A stretch of 64,000 nucleotides of DNA from Paraburkholderia edwinii. Lineage in GTDB: Bacteria > Pseudomonadota > Gammaproteobacteria > Burkholderiales > Burkholderiaceae. The position numbers were made by a program, and so were the translations under genes. Of the stretch, positions 37,125 to 45,147 are shown one piece after another. How positions within the stretch are numbered: position 1 is the first letter of the stretch; the number at the start of each line of letters is the position of its first letter. The notes below the pieces were generated by a model. It was given only the letters and a program-made list of their open reading frames with translations. It was not told the DNA's origin and ran no database searches. The stretch lies in assembly GCF_019428685.1 (NCBI RefSeq), contig NZ_CP080096.1, positions 3,038,001 through 3,102,000 on the forward strand, given 5' to 3'.

Positions 37125-37184
37125 AGCCCACTAGAGGCTCGGGGCCCATTAGAGGCTCAGGCCCACTAGAGGCTCAGCCCACTA
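37125..37184. repeat. Direct repeats of a 16-bp unit overlapping the doxX 3' end
   Basis: AGCCCACTAGAGGCTC (37125-37140), GGCCCATTAGAGGCTC (37143-37158), GGCCCACTAGAGGCTC (37160-37175) and a partial AGCCCACTA (37176-37184). The last copies encode the C-terminus and stop codon of the DoxX protein. Confidence 0.8.
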
Positions 37185-37597
37185 CGCGGCGCCCGTGCAC
37201 CATCGATGCTGATGCCCCCCGCGCCGGTCACGGTCAATAACAGGAAGCCGCCCGCAATCGCAATGTTCTTCCAGAAATGCACGACCATGTCGCGCTGCAG
37301 GGCGGCATCCGTGACATTCCAGAAATCATGCCCGAGAATCGCGGTCGCCACCGTGTAGATCGCAAGAATCAAACCGACCGCGCGAATCCTGAAGCCCACC
37401 ACGAGAAAAATTCCGCCAAGCAGCTCGATCGCAATGACAAGCGGGGCTGCGAATGTCACGAACGGCACGCCCTGCGCCTGCAGGTAACCGACAAAACTTG
37501 CGTAACCGAGCCCTTTCATCGCTGCGCCCCAGAGGAACAGCACCGCAAGTGCAACACGCGCAAGAAAAATCACGCCGGACTCGACGGCACGCGACAT
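37166..37597 (-). CDS. DoxX-family membrane protein
   Basis: 143 residues with four hydrophobic helices (about 7-25, 48-68, 72-90 and 108-128). The pattern 'ARVALAVLFLWGAAMKG' at the start and 'PLVIAIELLGGIFLVVGF' in helix 2 is that of DoxX/DoxD small quinone- or redox-related membrane proteins; bacterial function is poorly defined. ATG 37597 has a strong GGGAGGAG. The last five codons come from the direct-repeat block, so the C-terminus may have been reshaped by repeat expansion. Confidence 0.85.
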   Translation of the reverse strand: MSRAVESGVIFLARVALAVLFLWGAAMKGLGYASFVGYLQAQGVPFVTFAAPLVIAIELLGGIFLVVGFRIRAVGLILAIYTVATAILGHDFWNVTDAALQRDMVVHFWKNIAIAGGFLLLTVTGAGGISIDGARAPRSGLSL

Positions 37598-37783
37598 GGA
37601 TAGTCTCCTCCCTTTCAAATATGCAGAAGACCTTGCGAAAAAGCGTCAGTTCCCTGATTAGCGTGGCGCGGGTTCGCCATTGCCGTTATATGCACCAGGT
37701 ATGGGATGCTGCAAAAAAGTACGTGCATCGCGTAAAAAAGCGTTCTAAAGCGTGTTTTTAAACCACCGCGTGTCACATGCGTT

Positions 37784-37799
37784 GTTATAATCCTCTCAT
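37784..37799 (+). promoter_or_regulatory. Candidate DeoR operator upstream of the deoR-type gene
   Basis: GTTATAATCCTCTCAT, matching the inverted copy before deoC (48671-48686) in 14 of 16 positions. It overlaps a TATAAT box (37786-37791), and GTTATA at 37784 is mirrored by TATAAC at 37813-37818. The position fits autoregulation. Confidence 0.6.
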
Positions 37800-37861
37800 A
37801 ACTCGAACGAAATATAACGCCATTCCTGACGTGCCCCCAACGCGTCGCCCTCGAGGATTCC

Positions 37862-38587
37862 ATGCTCAAAACTGAACGTCTGCGCGTGCTTGCCGATGCG
37901 TTGGCAAGGCAAAGTGTGATGCGTCTGCGCGATGCGGCGTCACTGCTCGGCGTTTCGGAAATGACGGTGCGCCGCGACATCGCTGCGAGTCCAGGAAAAT
38001 TCACGTATCTCGGCGGCTATATCGTTAGCGCGACCGACGTGCCCAATAACGCCGGCTATTCACTCGAAGAGGAACAGGATCACTTTGCGCAGGCGAAGGC
38101 CGAAGCGTCGTCGATTGCGGCAGGGTTGATTGTCAGCAACGAAACGATCTTCATCGACTGCGGGACGACGCTCACCACGCTCGCGCGGCTGATTTCCGCA
38201 GAAACGAATGTGACGGTTGTCTGTTATTCGTTGAACGTGGCCGAAATTCTGCGGCGCAAGCCGAATGTGCGGATGATCCTGCTAGGCGGTGTCTATGTGC
38301 CATCGTCCGATTCGTTTTCCGGCGAGGAAAGCATCGACGTGCTGCGCCGCATGGGCATCAACAAGGCGTTTCTTTCGGCAGGCGGCGTCGATCCGGCGCG
38401 CGGCGTCACGTGCTGGAATTTTCATGAGGTCGCGCTCAAGCAGGCCGCCATGGCCAGCGCAGTCGAAAGCCACCTCGTGGTGGACAGCAGCAAATTTGGT
38501 GTGGTGAAGGCGGTGCGCTTTTCGCAGATCGACGATTTCGATTCGATCATCACCGAGAAAGGACAAGAGAAACGCCGGCCTAAATAA
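37862..38587 (+). CDS. DeoR-family transcriptional repressor
   Basis: 241 residues. N-terminal helix-turn-helix (about 5-55, 'RLRDAASLLGVSEMTVRRDI') and a C-terminal sugar-phosphate isomerase-like sensor ('FIDCGTTLTTLARLI', 'LLGGVYVPSSDSFSGEES', 'VDSSKFGVV'), the standard DeoR layout. The sensor normally binds a phosphorylated sugar. It is convergent with the end of the deoxyribose-type operon, and a shared 16-bp motif precedes both its own gene and deoC. I infer that it represses that operon until a sugar phosphate such as deoxyribose-5-phosphate binds. Confidence 0.9.
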   Translation: MLKTERLRVLADALARQSVMRLRDAASLLGVSEMTVRRDIAASPGKFTYLGGYIVSATDVPNNAGYSLEEEQDHFAQAKAEASSIAAGLIVSNETIFIDCGTTLTTLARLISAETNVTVVCYSLNVAEILRRKPNVRMILLGGVYVPSSDSFSGEESIDVLRRMGINKAFLSAGGVDPARGVTCWNFHEVALKQAAMASAVESHLVVDSSKFGVVKAVRFSQIDDFDSIITEKGQEKRRPK

Positions 38588-38601
38588 GCGCCGGCGTTTT
38601 T
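38571..38601 (+). terminator. Rho-independent terminator at the end of the deoR-type gene
   Basis: AACGCCGGC (38571-38579) / GCCGGCGTT (38590-38598) with a 10-nt loop and T-run to 38601. The stem begins inside the last codons of the gene. Confidence 0.8.
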
Positions 38602-38644
38602 GCATCGCGTGATGGATGGTTTGGCGCGCCCCGCGCGCCGCGCT

Positions 38645-39694
38645 TTACTGCTTCTTGCGCTGCAGCGCGAACAGCGTGCCGGCGATCAGAATAAACGCGC
38701 CGATAATCACCTTCTGCCAGGTGCTCGGCACGCCGACCAGAATCAGCACGTTGTTGATCAGCGTCACGAGCACGACGCCAAGCAGCGTACCCACCACCGT
38801 GCCGGTGCCGCCGGTAATGCGCGCGCCGCCAAGAATCACCGCCGCGATCACATCGAGTTCCGTGCCCACGAGGTCGAACGGATTGGCGAGCCGGTTGTTC
38901 GACACGTGCAGAATGCCCGCGATACCGGCCAGCATGCCCGTATAGCCGAACACAAACAGATGAATCGCGCGCAGGTTGTAGCCGAGCCGCTCCGCAATCG
39001 CGAGGCTGCCGCCCATTGCATAGACGCCGCGTCCCATCATCGTGCGATTGAGCAGCCACCACGTCACCACTGCCGCAATCACGAGCGCGAGCACCGACGC
39101 CGGCAACACCGCGCGCAGACCGTCGGTCGTGTGATAGAAAAACAGCGGAATGCGCCCGAAGTGATCCATGCTGTGCGGGATGTTCATAAAGAACACGGTG
39201 CCGATGAAGGTCAGCAAAATCCCGCGATACAGGTATTGCGTGCCGATCGTCACGATCAGCGACGGCGCCTTGAGCCGATAGACGAGCACGCCGTTGATGA
39301 GCCCGAGAAGAATGCCGCCGATGGCGCCCGTCAGCAGAATCAGCGCGAACGGCGCATCGGGCCACCACGCGAACACGGCCTTCGTGATCGCGTACATGGT
39401 CAGCGCGGCGATCGCGGTGAACGACACGTCGATGCCGCCCGACGCGAGCACGACGAGCGTGCCGAGCGCGAATAGCGACACCGTGGTCGCCGAATGCAGC
39501 AGGTCGAACAGTGTGGCGAACTGGAAAAAGCGCGGGTTGATCGCGCCGACGATTACGCACGCCACGACGATCAGGCCGAAGGTAAACCATTCCGGCTGGC
39601 GCGCAAGACGCGCGCGCCAGCTGGGCGGCTTGACCTCGGGTGCAATTTTGCCGACGTTGGAAGTGGCCATGGTCCGGTTCACGCTCGATGACAT
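38645..39694 (-). CDS. Sugar ABC transporter permease (second of two)
   Basis: 349 residues, BPD_transp_2 (RbsC/LsrD) family, about ten helices. Landmarks: 'LGTLVVLASGGIDVSFTAIAAL', 'APSLIVTIGTQYLYRGIL' and 'DLVGTELDVIAAVILGGARITGG', the ATPase-contact loop near residue 270. The long polar N-terminus (about 35 residues) precedes TM1. AAGGAAG lies before ATG 39694. It is last in the minus-strand operon, and pairs with the permease at 42538-43581, as in Lsr- and Rha-type importers that use two different permeases. Confidence 0.88.
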   Translation of the reverse strand: MSSSVNRTMATSNVGKIAPEVKPPSWRARLARQPEWFTFGLIVVACVIVGAINPRFFQFATLFDLLHSATTVSLFALGTLVVLASGGIDVSFTAIAALTMYAITKAVFAWWPDAPFALILLTGAIGGILLGLINGVLVYRLKAPSLIVTIGTQYLYRGILLTFIGTVFFMNIPHSMDHFGRIPLFFYHTTDGLRAVLPASVLALVIAAVVTWWLLNRTMMGRGVYAMGGSLAIAERLGYNLRAIHLFVFGYTGMLAGIAGILHVSNNRLANPFDLVGTELDVIAAVILGGARITGGTGTVVGTLLGVVLVTLINNVLILVGVPSTWQKVIIGAFILIAGTLFALQRKKQ

Positions 39695-39762
39695 CGTTGA
39701 CTTCCTTTAAGCTTTAAAACTTCGAAGCGCTGAATCTGCGTCTGCTCATGCTCAAGCTGTGC

Positions 39763-41301
39763 TCAAGCTGCTTCCGACAGCAACGCGCGATACAGGTCCG
39801 CTTCGTGCAACTGGTCCGCGCGGTATTCGTTCGCGACGCGGCCCTTCTTCATCATCAGAATGCGGTCGCAGTTCTGCAGCAGTTCGGGCAAGTCGTCGCT
39901 AATCAGAATGATGCCGATGCCCTGCTGCGACAGCCGCTGCATGATGCGATAAATGATGTCCTTCGAACCGACGTCGACACCGACGGTCGGCCCATGCAGA
40001 ATCAGCACGCGCGGGTCGATCGCAAGCCAGCGGCCGATCAGCACGCGTTGCTGGTTGCCGCCTGACAGCGATTGCACGGGCTTGTCGACATCGGGGGTGG
40101 CGATCTGCAGTTCTTTCACGGTTTCTACCGCGAGCGCCTGGGCGCGGGCGCGGTCGACCTGGCCGAAGCGGTCGCGCAAGCTCGAGATCATCGCGGTAAT
40201 CACGTTGTCGCGAATCGGCTTGTCGAGAAACAGGCCTTCATTGAGGCGGTCTTCGGGCACGTAGCCGATGCGGTGTTCTTTCGCATCGGAAGGCGTGCGC
40301 ACGGTAATCGATTTGCCGTCGAGCGTCAGTTCGCCTTTTTCCGCCGGCGCGACGCCGGCCAGCGCGCGCGCCAGTTCGTTGCGGCCCGAATCGAGCAGCC
40401 CCGTCACGCCGAGAATTTCGCCGCGCTGCAGGGTGAACGACACATCGCTGAACTGCCCCGCACGCGTCAGATGCCTGACGTCGAGCACGATTTCGCTGCC
40501 GACGCCCGTGCCGCCTTCGCGGTAACGCTCGTTCGACAGTCGCCGCCCCGTCATCAGTTCGCTGATCTGCGCTTTCGTGTACTGCTCGATCGGGCCTTGC
40601 GCCATCTTCTGGCCATCGCGCAGCACGATCACTTCACCGCCGATCGCATAGCATTCGTCGAGCTTGTGGCTCACAAACAGCACCGTCACGCCTTGCGCGC
40701 GCAGGTCGGCAAGCACGGCGATCAGGTTATCGACTTCCTTTTGCGTGAGCGACGTGGTCGGTTCGTCCATGATCACGAACTTCGCTTCGCTCGCAATCGC
40801 GCGTGCGATTGCGACGAGCTGGCGCGTCGCCAGCGGCAGCTGTTCGATGAGCGTCGCCTGGAATTCCGGATCGCCGGGCAGGCCGACCGCATGCAATGCG
40901 CGCTTTGCCGTTTCCATGAGCGCCTTGCGATCGAAGGTGCGCGCAAGGCGCCCCTTGTGCTCGGCCAGTTCCGTTGTGAGCGCAACGTTTTCCGCAACGC
41001 TCATGTTCGGCAGCAGCGACAGATCCTGATACACAGTCTCGATGCCGGCCGCGAGCGACTCGAGCGCCGACAGGCGCGCATGCCGCACGCCTTCGATCAC
41101 GAGTTCGCCTTCATCGGGCGGCTGCGCACCCGAGATGATCTTGATCAGCGTGCTCTTGCCGCAGCCGTTTTCGCCGAGCAGGTGATAGATCTGCCCGCGC
41201 TGGAACGACAGGCTCACGCCGCGCAGCGCATGCACGCCGGTAAAGCGCTTGTGCACGCCGACCACTTCGAGAAACGGTGTCGAGGAAACGGGTGAGTTCA
41301 T
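39763..41301 (-). CDS. Sugar ABC transporter ATPase, two-domain (RbsA/LsrA-like)
   Basis: 512 residues with two nucleotide-binding domains. Domain 1: Walker A 'GENGCGKSTLIK', Walker B 'FVIMDEPTTSL'. Domain 2: degenerate Walker A 'GLLDSGRNELARAL' and signature 'LSGGNQQRVLIGRWLA', as usual in the CUT2 family where only one site is fully canonical. It powers the importer formed with the two permeases. The order is binding protein, ATPase, permease on the minus strand, and it differs from the single-domain FrcA of the first sugar operon. Confidence 0.92.
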   Translation of the reverse strand: MNSPVSSTPFLEVVGVHKRFTGVHALRGVSLSFQRGQIYHLLGENGCGKSTLIKIISGAQPPDEGELVIEGVRHARLSALESLAAGIETVYQDLSLLPNMSVAENVALTTELAEHKGRLARTFDRKALMETAKRALHAVGLPGDPEFQATLIEQLPLATRQLVAIARAIASEAKFVIMDEPTTSLTQKEVDNLIAVLADLRAQGVTVLFVSHKLDECYAIGGEVIVLRDGQKMAQGPIEQYTKAQISELMTGRRLSNERYREGGTGVGSEIVLDVRHLTRAGQFSDVSFTLQRGEILGVTGLLDSGRNELARALAGVAPAEKGELTLDGKSITVRTPSDAKEHRIGYVPEDRLNEGLFLDKPIRDNVITAMISSLRDRFGQVDRARAQALAVETVKELQIATPDVDKPVQSLSGGNQQRVLIGRWLAIDPRVLILHGPTVGVDVGSKDIIYRIMQRLSQQGIGIILISDDLPELLQNCDRILMMKKGRVANEYRADQLHEADLYRALLSEAA

Positions 41302-41440
41302 GATACAAAGCCGTTAGTCTTCAAACGCGCATCCACGCCGGAAAAAACACACTGCACACTGCATGACATGGCGCGGATGCGCGGTAACACAAGAGTTAAA
41401 GACAGGAACAAAGCTGATTCGAAATGCCAACTAATCCTGC

Positions 41441-42445
41441 TTAGAACGAGTATTGCTTGTAGTTCGACTTGTCGACGCTGACCCAGCCCTGACCACGAAC
41501 GATAATGCCCTTACCCGGGCCTTTCGACACGGTCACCTTCTCGTAGCCCGGCAGACCGAGGTTCGCGCCGTTTTCGACTGTCTTGCCGTCGAGCAGCATC
41601 TTCGCGACCTTGTTCATTGCAATGCCAGCAAGCTTCGGATCCCAGAACGCAATGCCGTTGATCGCGCCGCTTTCGAGGTACTTGCCCGCTTCGGTCGGAA
41701 GGCCTGTGCCGTACACGCAGATCTTGCCCTGCCGGCCCGATTCCTCGACCGCGCGGCCGATGCCGATCACGTCGAGCGACGACGACCCCTGAAAGCCTTT
41801 CAGATCGGGGTATTTGCGCAGCACTTCCTTCGCCACTTCGTAGGCGCGCTCGCCGTCGTTATTCGTTTCGAGGTTCTTCTCGACAAGCTGCATCTTCGGG
41901 TACTTCTTCGCCGCATTGGCGATGCCGCCGTCGGCCCACTGCACCTGCGAGCGGCTGCCGAGCGAGCCGACCAGCGTCGCCCACTTGCCTTCGCTATGCA
42001 TGCACGACGCGAGCCGCTCGTTGAGCGCAGCGCCGTACTCGCTATTGTCGAAGGCCTCGACGTCGACATTCGTGTTCTTCTCGTTGTCCGCTTCGTGCGT
42101 GACGACCTTGATGCCGCGGTCCATCGCTTTCTTGAGCGCCGGTTCGAGCGTCGGCGGGTCATACGGAACGACCGCGATCGCGTTCACTTTCTTCGCGATC
42201 AGGTCTTCGATAATCTTCAGCTGCTGTGCCGCATCGGCACGCCCCGGGCCCGTCTGATAAACCGTGATGCCGGGGTTCTCCTTGCCGAACTCCTTGACGC
42301 CTTCGTCCATCCGGTTGAACCAGCTGATGCCCGTCACCTTGACCACCGTGACAATCGTTTCATTGGTTGCCGCATAGGCAGTGGCCGCGACACCGGCGGC
42401 AAGCGCGCATGCTGTGAGGGCAACGCTGAATCGTACGGATTTCAT
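41441..42445 (-). CDS. Sugar ABC transporter periplasmic binding protein (LsrB/RhaS-like)
   Basis: 334 residues starting at ATG 42445 (AGGAGACAAC 3-8 bp upstream). Signal peptide with cleavage near 'ATAYAATNE' (about 25). The mature protein has the type I fold: 'VVKVTGISWFNRMDEGVKEFG', 'VVPYDPPTLEPALKKAMDRG' and 'GSSSLDVIGIGRAVEESG', a pattern found in autoinducer-2 (LsrB), rhamnose (RhaS) and related binders. The genes around it (kinase, mutarotase, DERA, aldehyde dehydrogenase) argue for a deoxyribose-like pentose rather than AI-2, since no LsrK or LsrG/LsrR homologue is nearby. Confidence 0.85.
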   Translation of the reverse strand: MKSVRFSVALTACALAAGVAATAYAATNETIVTVVKVTGISWFNRMDEGVKEFGKENPGITVYQTGPGRADAAQQLKIIEDLIAKKVNAIAVVPYDPPTLEPALKKAMDRGIKVVTHEADNEKNTNVDVEAFDNSEYGAALNERLASCMHSEGKWATLVGSLGSRSQVQWADGGIANAAKKYPKMQLVEKNLETNNDGERAYEVAKEVLRKYPDLKGFQGSSSLDVIGIGRAVEESGRQGKICVYGTGLPTEAGKYLESGAINGIAFWDPKLAGIAMNKVAKMLLDGKTVENGANLGLPGYEKVTVSKGPGKGIIVRGQGWVSVDKSNYKQYSF

Positions 42446-42537
42446 ATTAGTTGTCTCCTGACTTATTCGTTGATGCCCCACGATTGACGAAGACGGACGC
42501 CCGAGGCACGTCGCCCGCCCGATTTCATTGCGGCGCG

Positions 42538-43581
42538 CTAACCGCGCGCTTCACGCTTGCCGCCGGTTTGCGGCGGCTTTGCTTCGAGGCCGAAGATCGC
42601 ACGCACGCGCACACCGCCCGCGAACGCAAGCGAGAGCAGCAGCAGAAAGCCCCACGCGCAATCGCCGAAAAACTGCGAGACGCCAAGCAGATTGAACAGG
42701 CTCGACAGGAACTGCAGCACGGTTGCAGCAAAGAACACGCAGATGATGCGTCCGTAGCCACCGGCCGGATTCACCCCGCCCATCACCGCGATCAGGATCG
42801 CGATCAGGAGATACGAATTGCCGTAATCCCATTTCGCGCTCAGCGTGTGCGACACGCTGACCAGCCCCGCCAGCGAAGCGAGCACGCCGCACATCGTGTA
42901 GGTGATGATCAGCATCCGGTCGCGCGGAATGCCTGCGTAGAACGCGGCGCGCTGGTTCGTGCCCATCAGATAGAGACGCAGGCCGAACGGCGTGCGCCTG
43001 AGCAGCCAGCCGAGCAATACGACGGCCCCCATAAAGATGATGAACTGGATCGGCACCTGGAAAAACGTGCCGTTGCCGATGTCGGAAAGCGGCTCGACGT
43101 AATCGACGTGCACCGATGCGCCATTGCTAAGCGCCACGGCAATGCCCGTGAACAGCAGCTGCGTGCCGAGCGTGCAAAGAATCGGCGTGAGCTTGAGGCG
43201 CGCGATGATAATGCCGTTCAACAGGCCGCCGATCAGCCCCGAAACCAGCACGATCACGCAGAACAGTGCGGTAAACAGCGCCGGCGAATCGTCGCCGCTC
43301 ACGAACTTCGGCACGATCAGCGCCGCGATCATGCCCGACAGGTTCGCGAGCCCGACGCCGGAAAGGTCGATGCCGCCGTTGCCCGACAGCATCGACAGCA
43401 TGATGCCGAGTGCAAGCAGCGCGATTTCGGGAAGCTGCGCGCCCATCGACTGCAGATTGTCGATACCGACAAACGCGCCATGCGACAACCCGATCGCGAC
43501 AAGCACGACCACCAGATTCACGGCGAGCAGAAAATTCAGCTGCCGGTCATGAAACCATCTTGAGAGAAGAGATCCGTTCAT
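42538..43581 (-). CDS. Sugar ABC transporter permease (first of two)
   Basis: 347 residues, BPD_transp_2 family with about ten helices: 'LLALGIMLSMLSGNGGIDLSG' (TM2-3), 'LTPILCTLGTQLLFTGIA' and 'YLLIAILIAVMGGVNPAGGYG' (ATPase-contact loop). It partners the permease at 38645-39694 in a heterodimeric channel. It starts at ATG 43581, 36 bp after the end of the kinase gene. The C-terminus is basic and Gly-rich. Confidence 0.88.
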   Translation of the reverse strand: MNGSLLSRWFHDRQLNFLLAVNLVVVLVAIGLSHGAFVGIDNLQSMGAQLPEIALLALGIMLSMLSGNGGIDLSGVGLANLSGMIAALIVPKFVSGDDSPALFTALFCVIVLVSGLIGGLLNGIIIARLKLTPILCTLGTQLLFTGIAVALSNGASVHVDYVEPLSDIGNGTFFQVPIQFIIFMGAVVLLGWLLRRTPFGLRLYLMGTNQRAAFYAGIPRDRMLIITYTMCGVLASLAGLVSVSHTLSAKWDYGNSYLLIAILIAVMGGVNPAGGYGRIICVFFAATVLQFLSSLFNLLGVSQFFGDCAWGFLLLLSLAFAGGVRVRAIFGLEAKPPQTGGKREARG

Positions 43582-43617
43582 TCGCGCCTTCCTTACGACT
43601 GATCCGTTCGCCCGCGT

Positions 43618-44574
43618 TTAGCGTGCCGCCTCGGCCTCGCGGCCGAGCACTTCATCGATTTCCCGGCGCGTCGGCATCGACGGCGCGGTACCAGGACGCG
43701 TAACCGAAATCCCCGCGAGCGCGCTACCGAAGCGCATCGCCGAAACGGCGTCTTCGCCACGCGCCAGCGCCGCCGCGAAACCGCCGGTGAAGCCGTCGCC
43801 GGCGCCCGCGGTCTCGACGACACGTCCGCAGCGATACGCGGCCACGAACACCGATTGCTGCGCCGAATGCAGCAGCGCACCGGCTTCACCGAGCGTGACG
43901 ATGACCGTGCCGACGCCCTTTTTCAGCAGCACGTCGGCTGCGCGGCGCGCGTCGTCGATGTCGTTGACGGGCATGCCGGTCAGCGCCGCGGCTTCGGTTT
44001 CGTTCGGCGTGATGTAGTCGCACAGCGGGAAGATGTCGTCGTCGAGCGGCAACGCGGGAGCGGGATTGAACACCGTCGTCACGCCGTGCTTGCGCGCGAC
44101 TTCGAGGCCGCGTTTCGCAGCCGGAATCGGCTGCTCGAGCTGCGTGACGAACACACGCGCACTGGCGATATCGGCTTCGATTTCGTCGACGTCCGCGGCA
44201 CTCATCGTGCCCGCGGCGCCCGACGCGACGATGATCGCGTTCATGCCCGTCGTGTCGTCGACGAAAATGTGCGCGGCGCCCGTCGATGCGCCTTCGACGA
44301 TCTTCGCGCGTGACGTGATGCCTTCGGCCTTCCACGTCGCTTGCGCGATCTCACCGAATGCGTCGTTACCGAGGCGCGTGCAGAACACCACATCGGCGCC
44401 CGCGCGCGCGGCTGCGACAGCCTGGTTCGAGCCCTTGCCGCCGGGGCCCATCGCGAAAGCGGACCCGGCAATGGTTTCGCCGATCAGCGGCATGCGCGCC
44501 GCACGAAACGTCAGATCGGTCACGTAGATGCCGAGGATCACCACGCGGCCTTGCACTTGCGACTGCGTGGTCAT
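43618..44574 (-). CDS. rbsK: Ribokinase-family (PfkB) sugar kinase, probable deoxyribokinase
   Basis: 318 residues. PfkB motifs: N-terminal 'GPGGKGSNQAVAAARAG' and C-terminal 'ETAGAGDGFTGGFAAALA' with the catalytic Asp. The fold and length match ribokinase. In this operon, with DERA and an aldehyde dehydrogenase, the likely substrate is 2-deoxy-D-ribose, giving deoxyribose-5-phosphate; ribose cannot be excluded by sequence. Its ATG overlaps the TGA of the RbsD-like gene (ATGA), indicating translational coupling. Confidence 0.88.
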   Translation of the reverse strand: MTTQSQVQGRVVILGIYVTDLTFRAARMPLIGETIAGSAFAMGPGGKGSNQAVAAARAGADVVFCTRLGNDAFGEIAQATWKAEGITSRAKIVEGASTGAAHIFVDDTTGMNAIIVASGAAGTMSAADVDEIEADIASARVFVTQLEQPIPAAKRGLEVARKHGVTTVFNPAPALPLDDDIFPLCDYITPNETEAAALTGMPVNDIDDARRAADVLLKKGVGTVIVTLGEAGALLHSAQQSVFVAAYRCGRVVETAGAGDGFTGGFAAALARGEDAVSAMRFGSALAGISVTRPGTAPSMPTRREIDEVLGREAEAAR

Positions 44575-45074
44575 TTGCCTTGATCCTTCTTCGCGGCGCC
44601 CCCCATGGGGACTTGCTTCGCGGCGTCCGGCGCGAGCTGCACGCCTTTCTTGAATACGAAACAGCCATAACCGCGTTGCTCGCCGGTCGCGATCACGCAA
44701 TAAGCCTTGCGGGCGCGCTCGTAAAACGCGAAGCGTTCGATCGATCTGAACGCAAGCTCACGGCCTTCCGCCGCATTCACTTCCGCTTGCGCTTCGCGCT
44801 GCACGGCCGGAATGGTATTCGGCTCGCCGACCACTTCCATGCGCAGCGCCGGATCGTCGACGAAGGTGTCGAGCGGCATCACGGACAGCACCGCGCGAAC
44901 CGCGCGGGGCGCATCGGCGCCGTCGATACGCAGCAGCTTGCCGAGTACCGTTGCACGCGCAACGGAGTCGGCGGGAAAATTCGCATCGCAAATGATCAGC
45001 TCGTCGCCGTGCCCCATCGCGCGCAGCGCGTACAGCACGTCGGCATTGAGCAGCGGATCTACATTCTTCAGCAC
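44571..45074 (-). CDS. rbsD: RbsD/FucU-type sugar mutarotase
   Basis: 167 residues starting at GTG 45074 with GGAG upstream. The N-terminal 'GHGDELIICDANFPADS' carries the His and Asp of the RbsD/FucU active site, and the C-terminal part has 'FYERARKAYCVIATGE'. These enzymes interconvert pyranose and furanose or anomers of ribose/fucose so the kinase gets the right form. The last ~20 residues ('QVPMGGAAKK') are encoded by a 24-bp repeat also seen near 27.6 kb and are not part of the family domain. Confidence 0.87.
   Translation of the reverse strand: MLKNVDPLLNADVLYALRAMGHGDELIICDANFPADSVARATVLGKLLRIDGADAPRAVRAVLSVMPLDTFVDDPALRMEVVGEPNTIPAVQREAQAEVNAAEGRELAFRSIERFAFYERARKAYCVIATGEQRGYGCFVFKKGVQLAPDAAKQVPMGGAAKKDQGK
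44602..44625. repeat. 24-bp repeat copy in the 3' end of the mutarotase gene
   Basis: CCCATGGGGACTTGCTTCGC..., same family as the copies at 27572-27619 and 27722-27769; the start CCCCATGGGG is palindromic. Confidence 0.7.
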
Positions 45075-45147
45075 GTTGTCTCCTCCGTTTCGATTGGCGT
45101 GAAGCGTGATTGCAAGGTTAGCCTTCAACCTTTGGACATCACGCGTA

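Noticed and set aside
42451..43563. 370-codon open frame on the + strand
   Set aside because: Antisense of the sugar permease; charged low-complexity translation.
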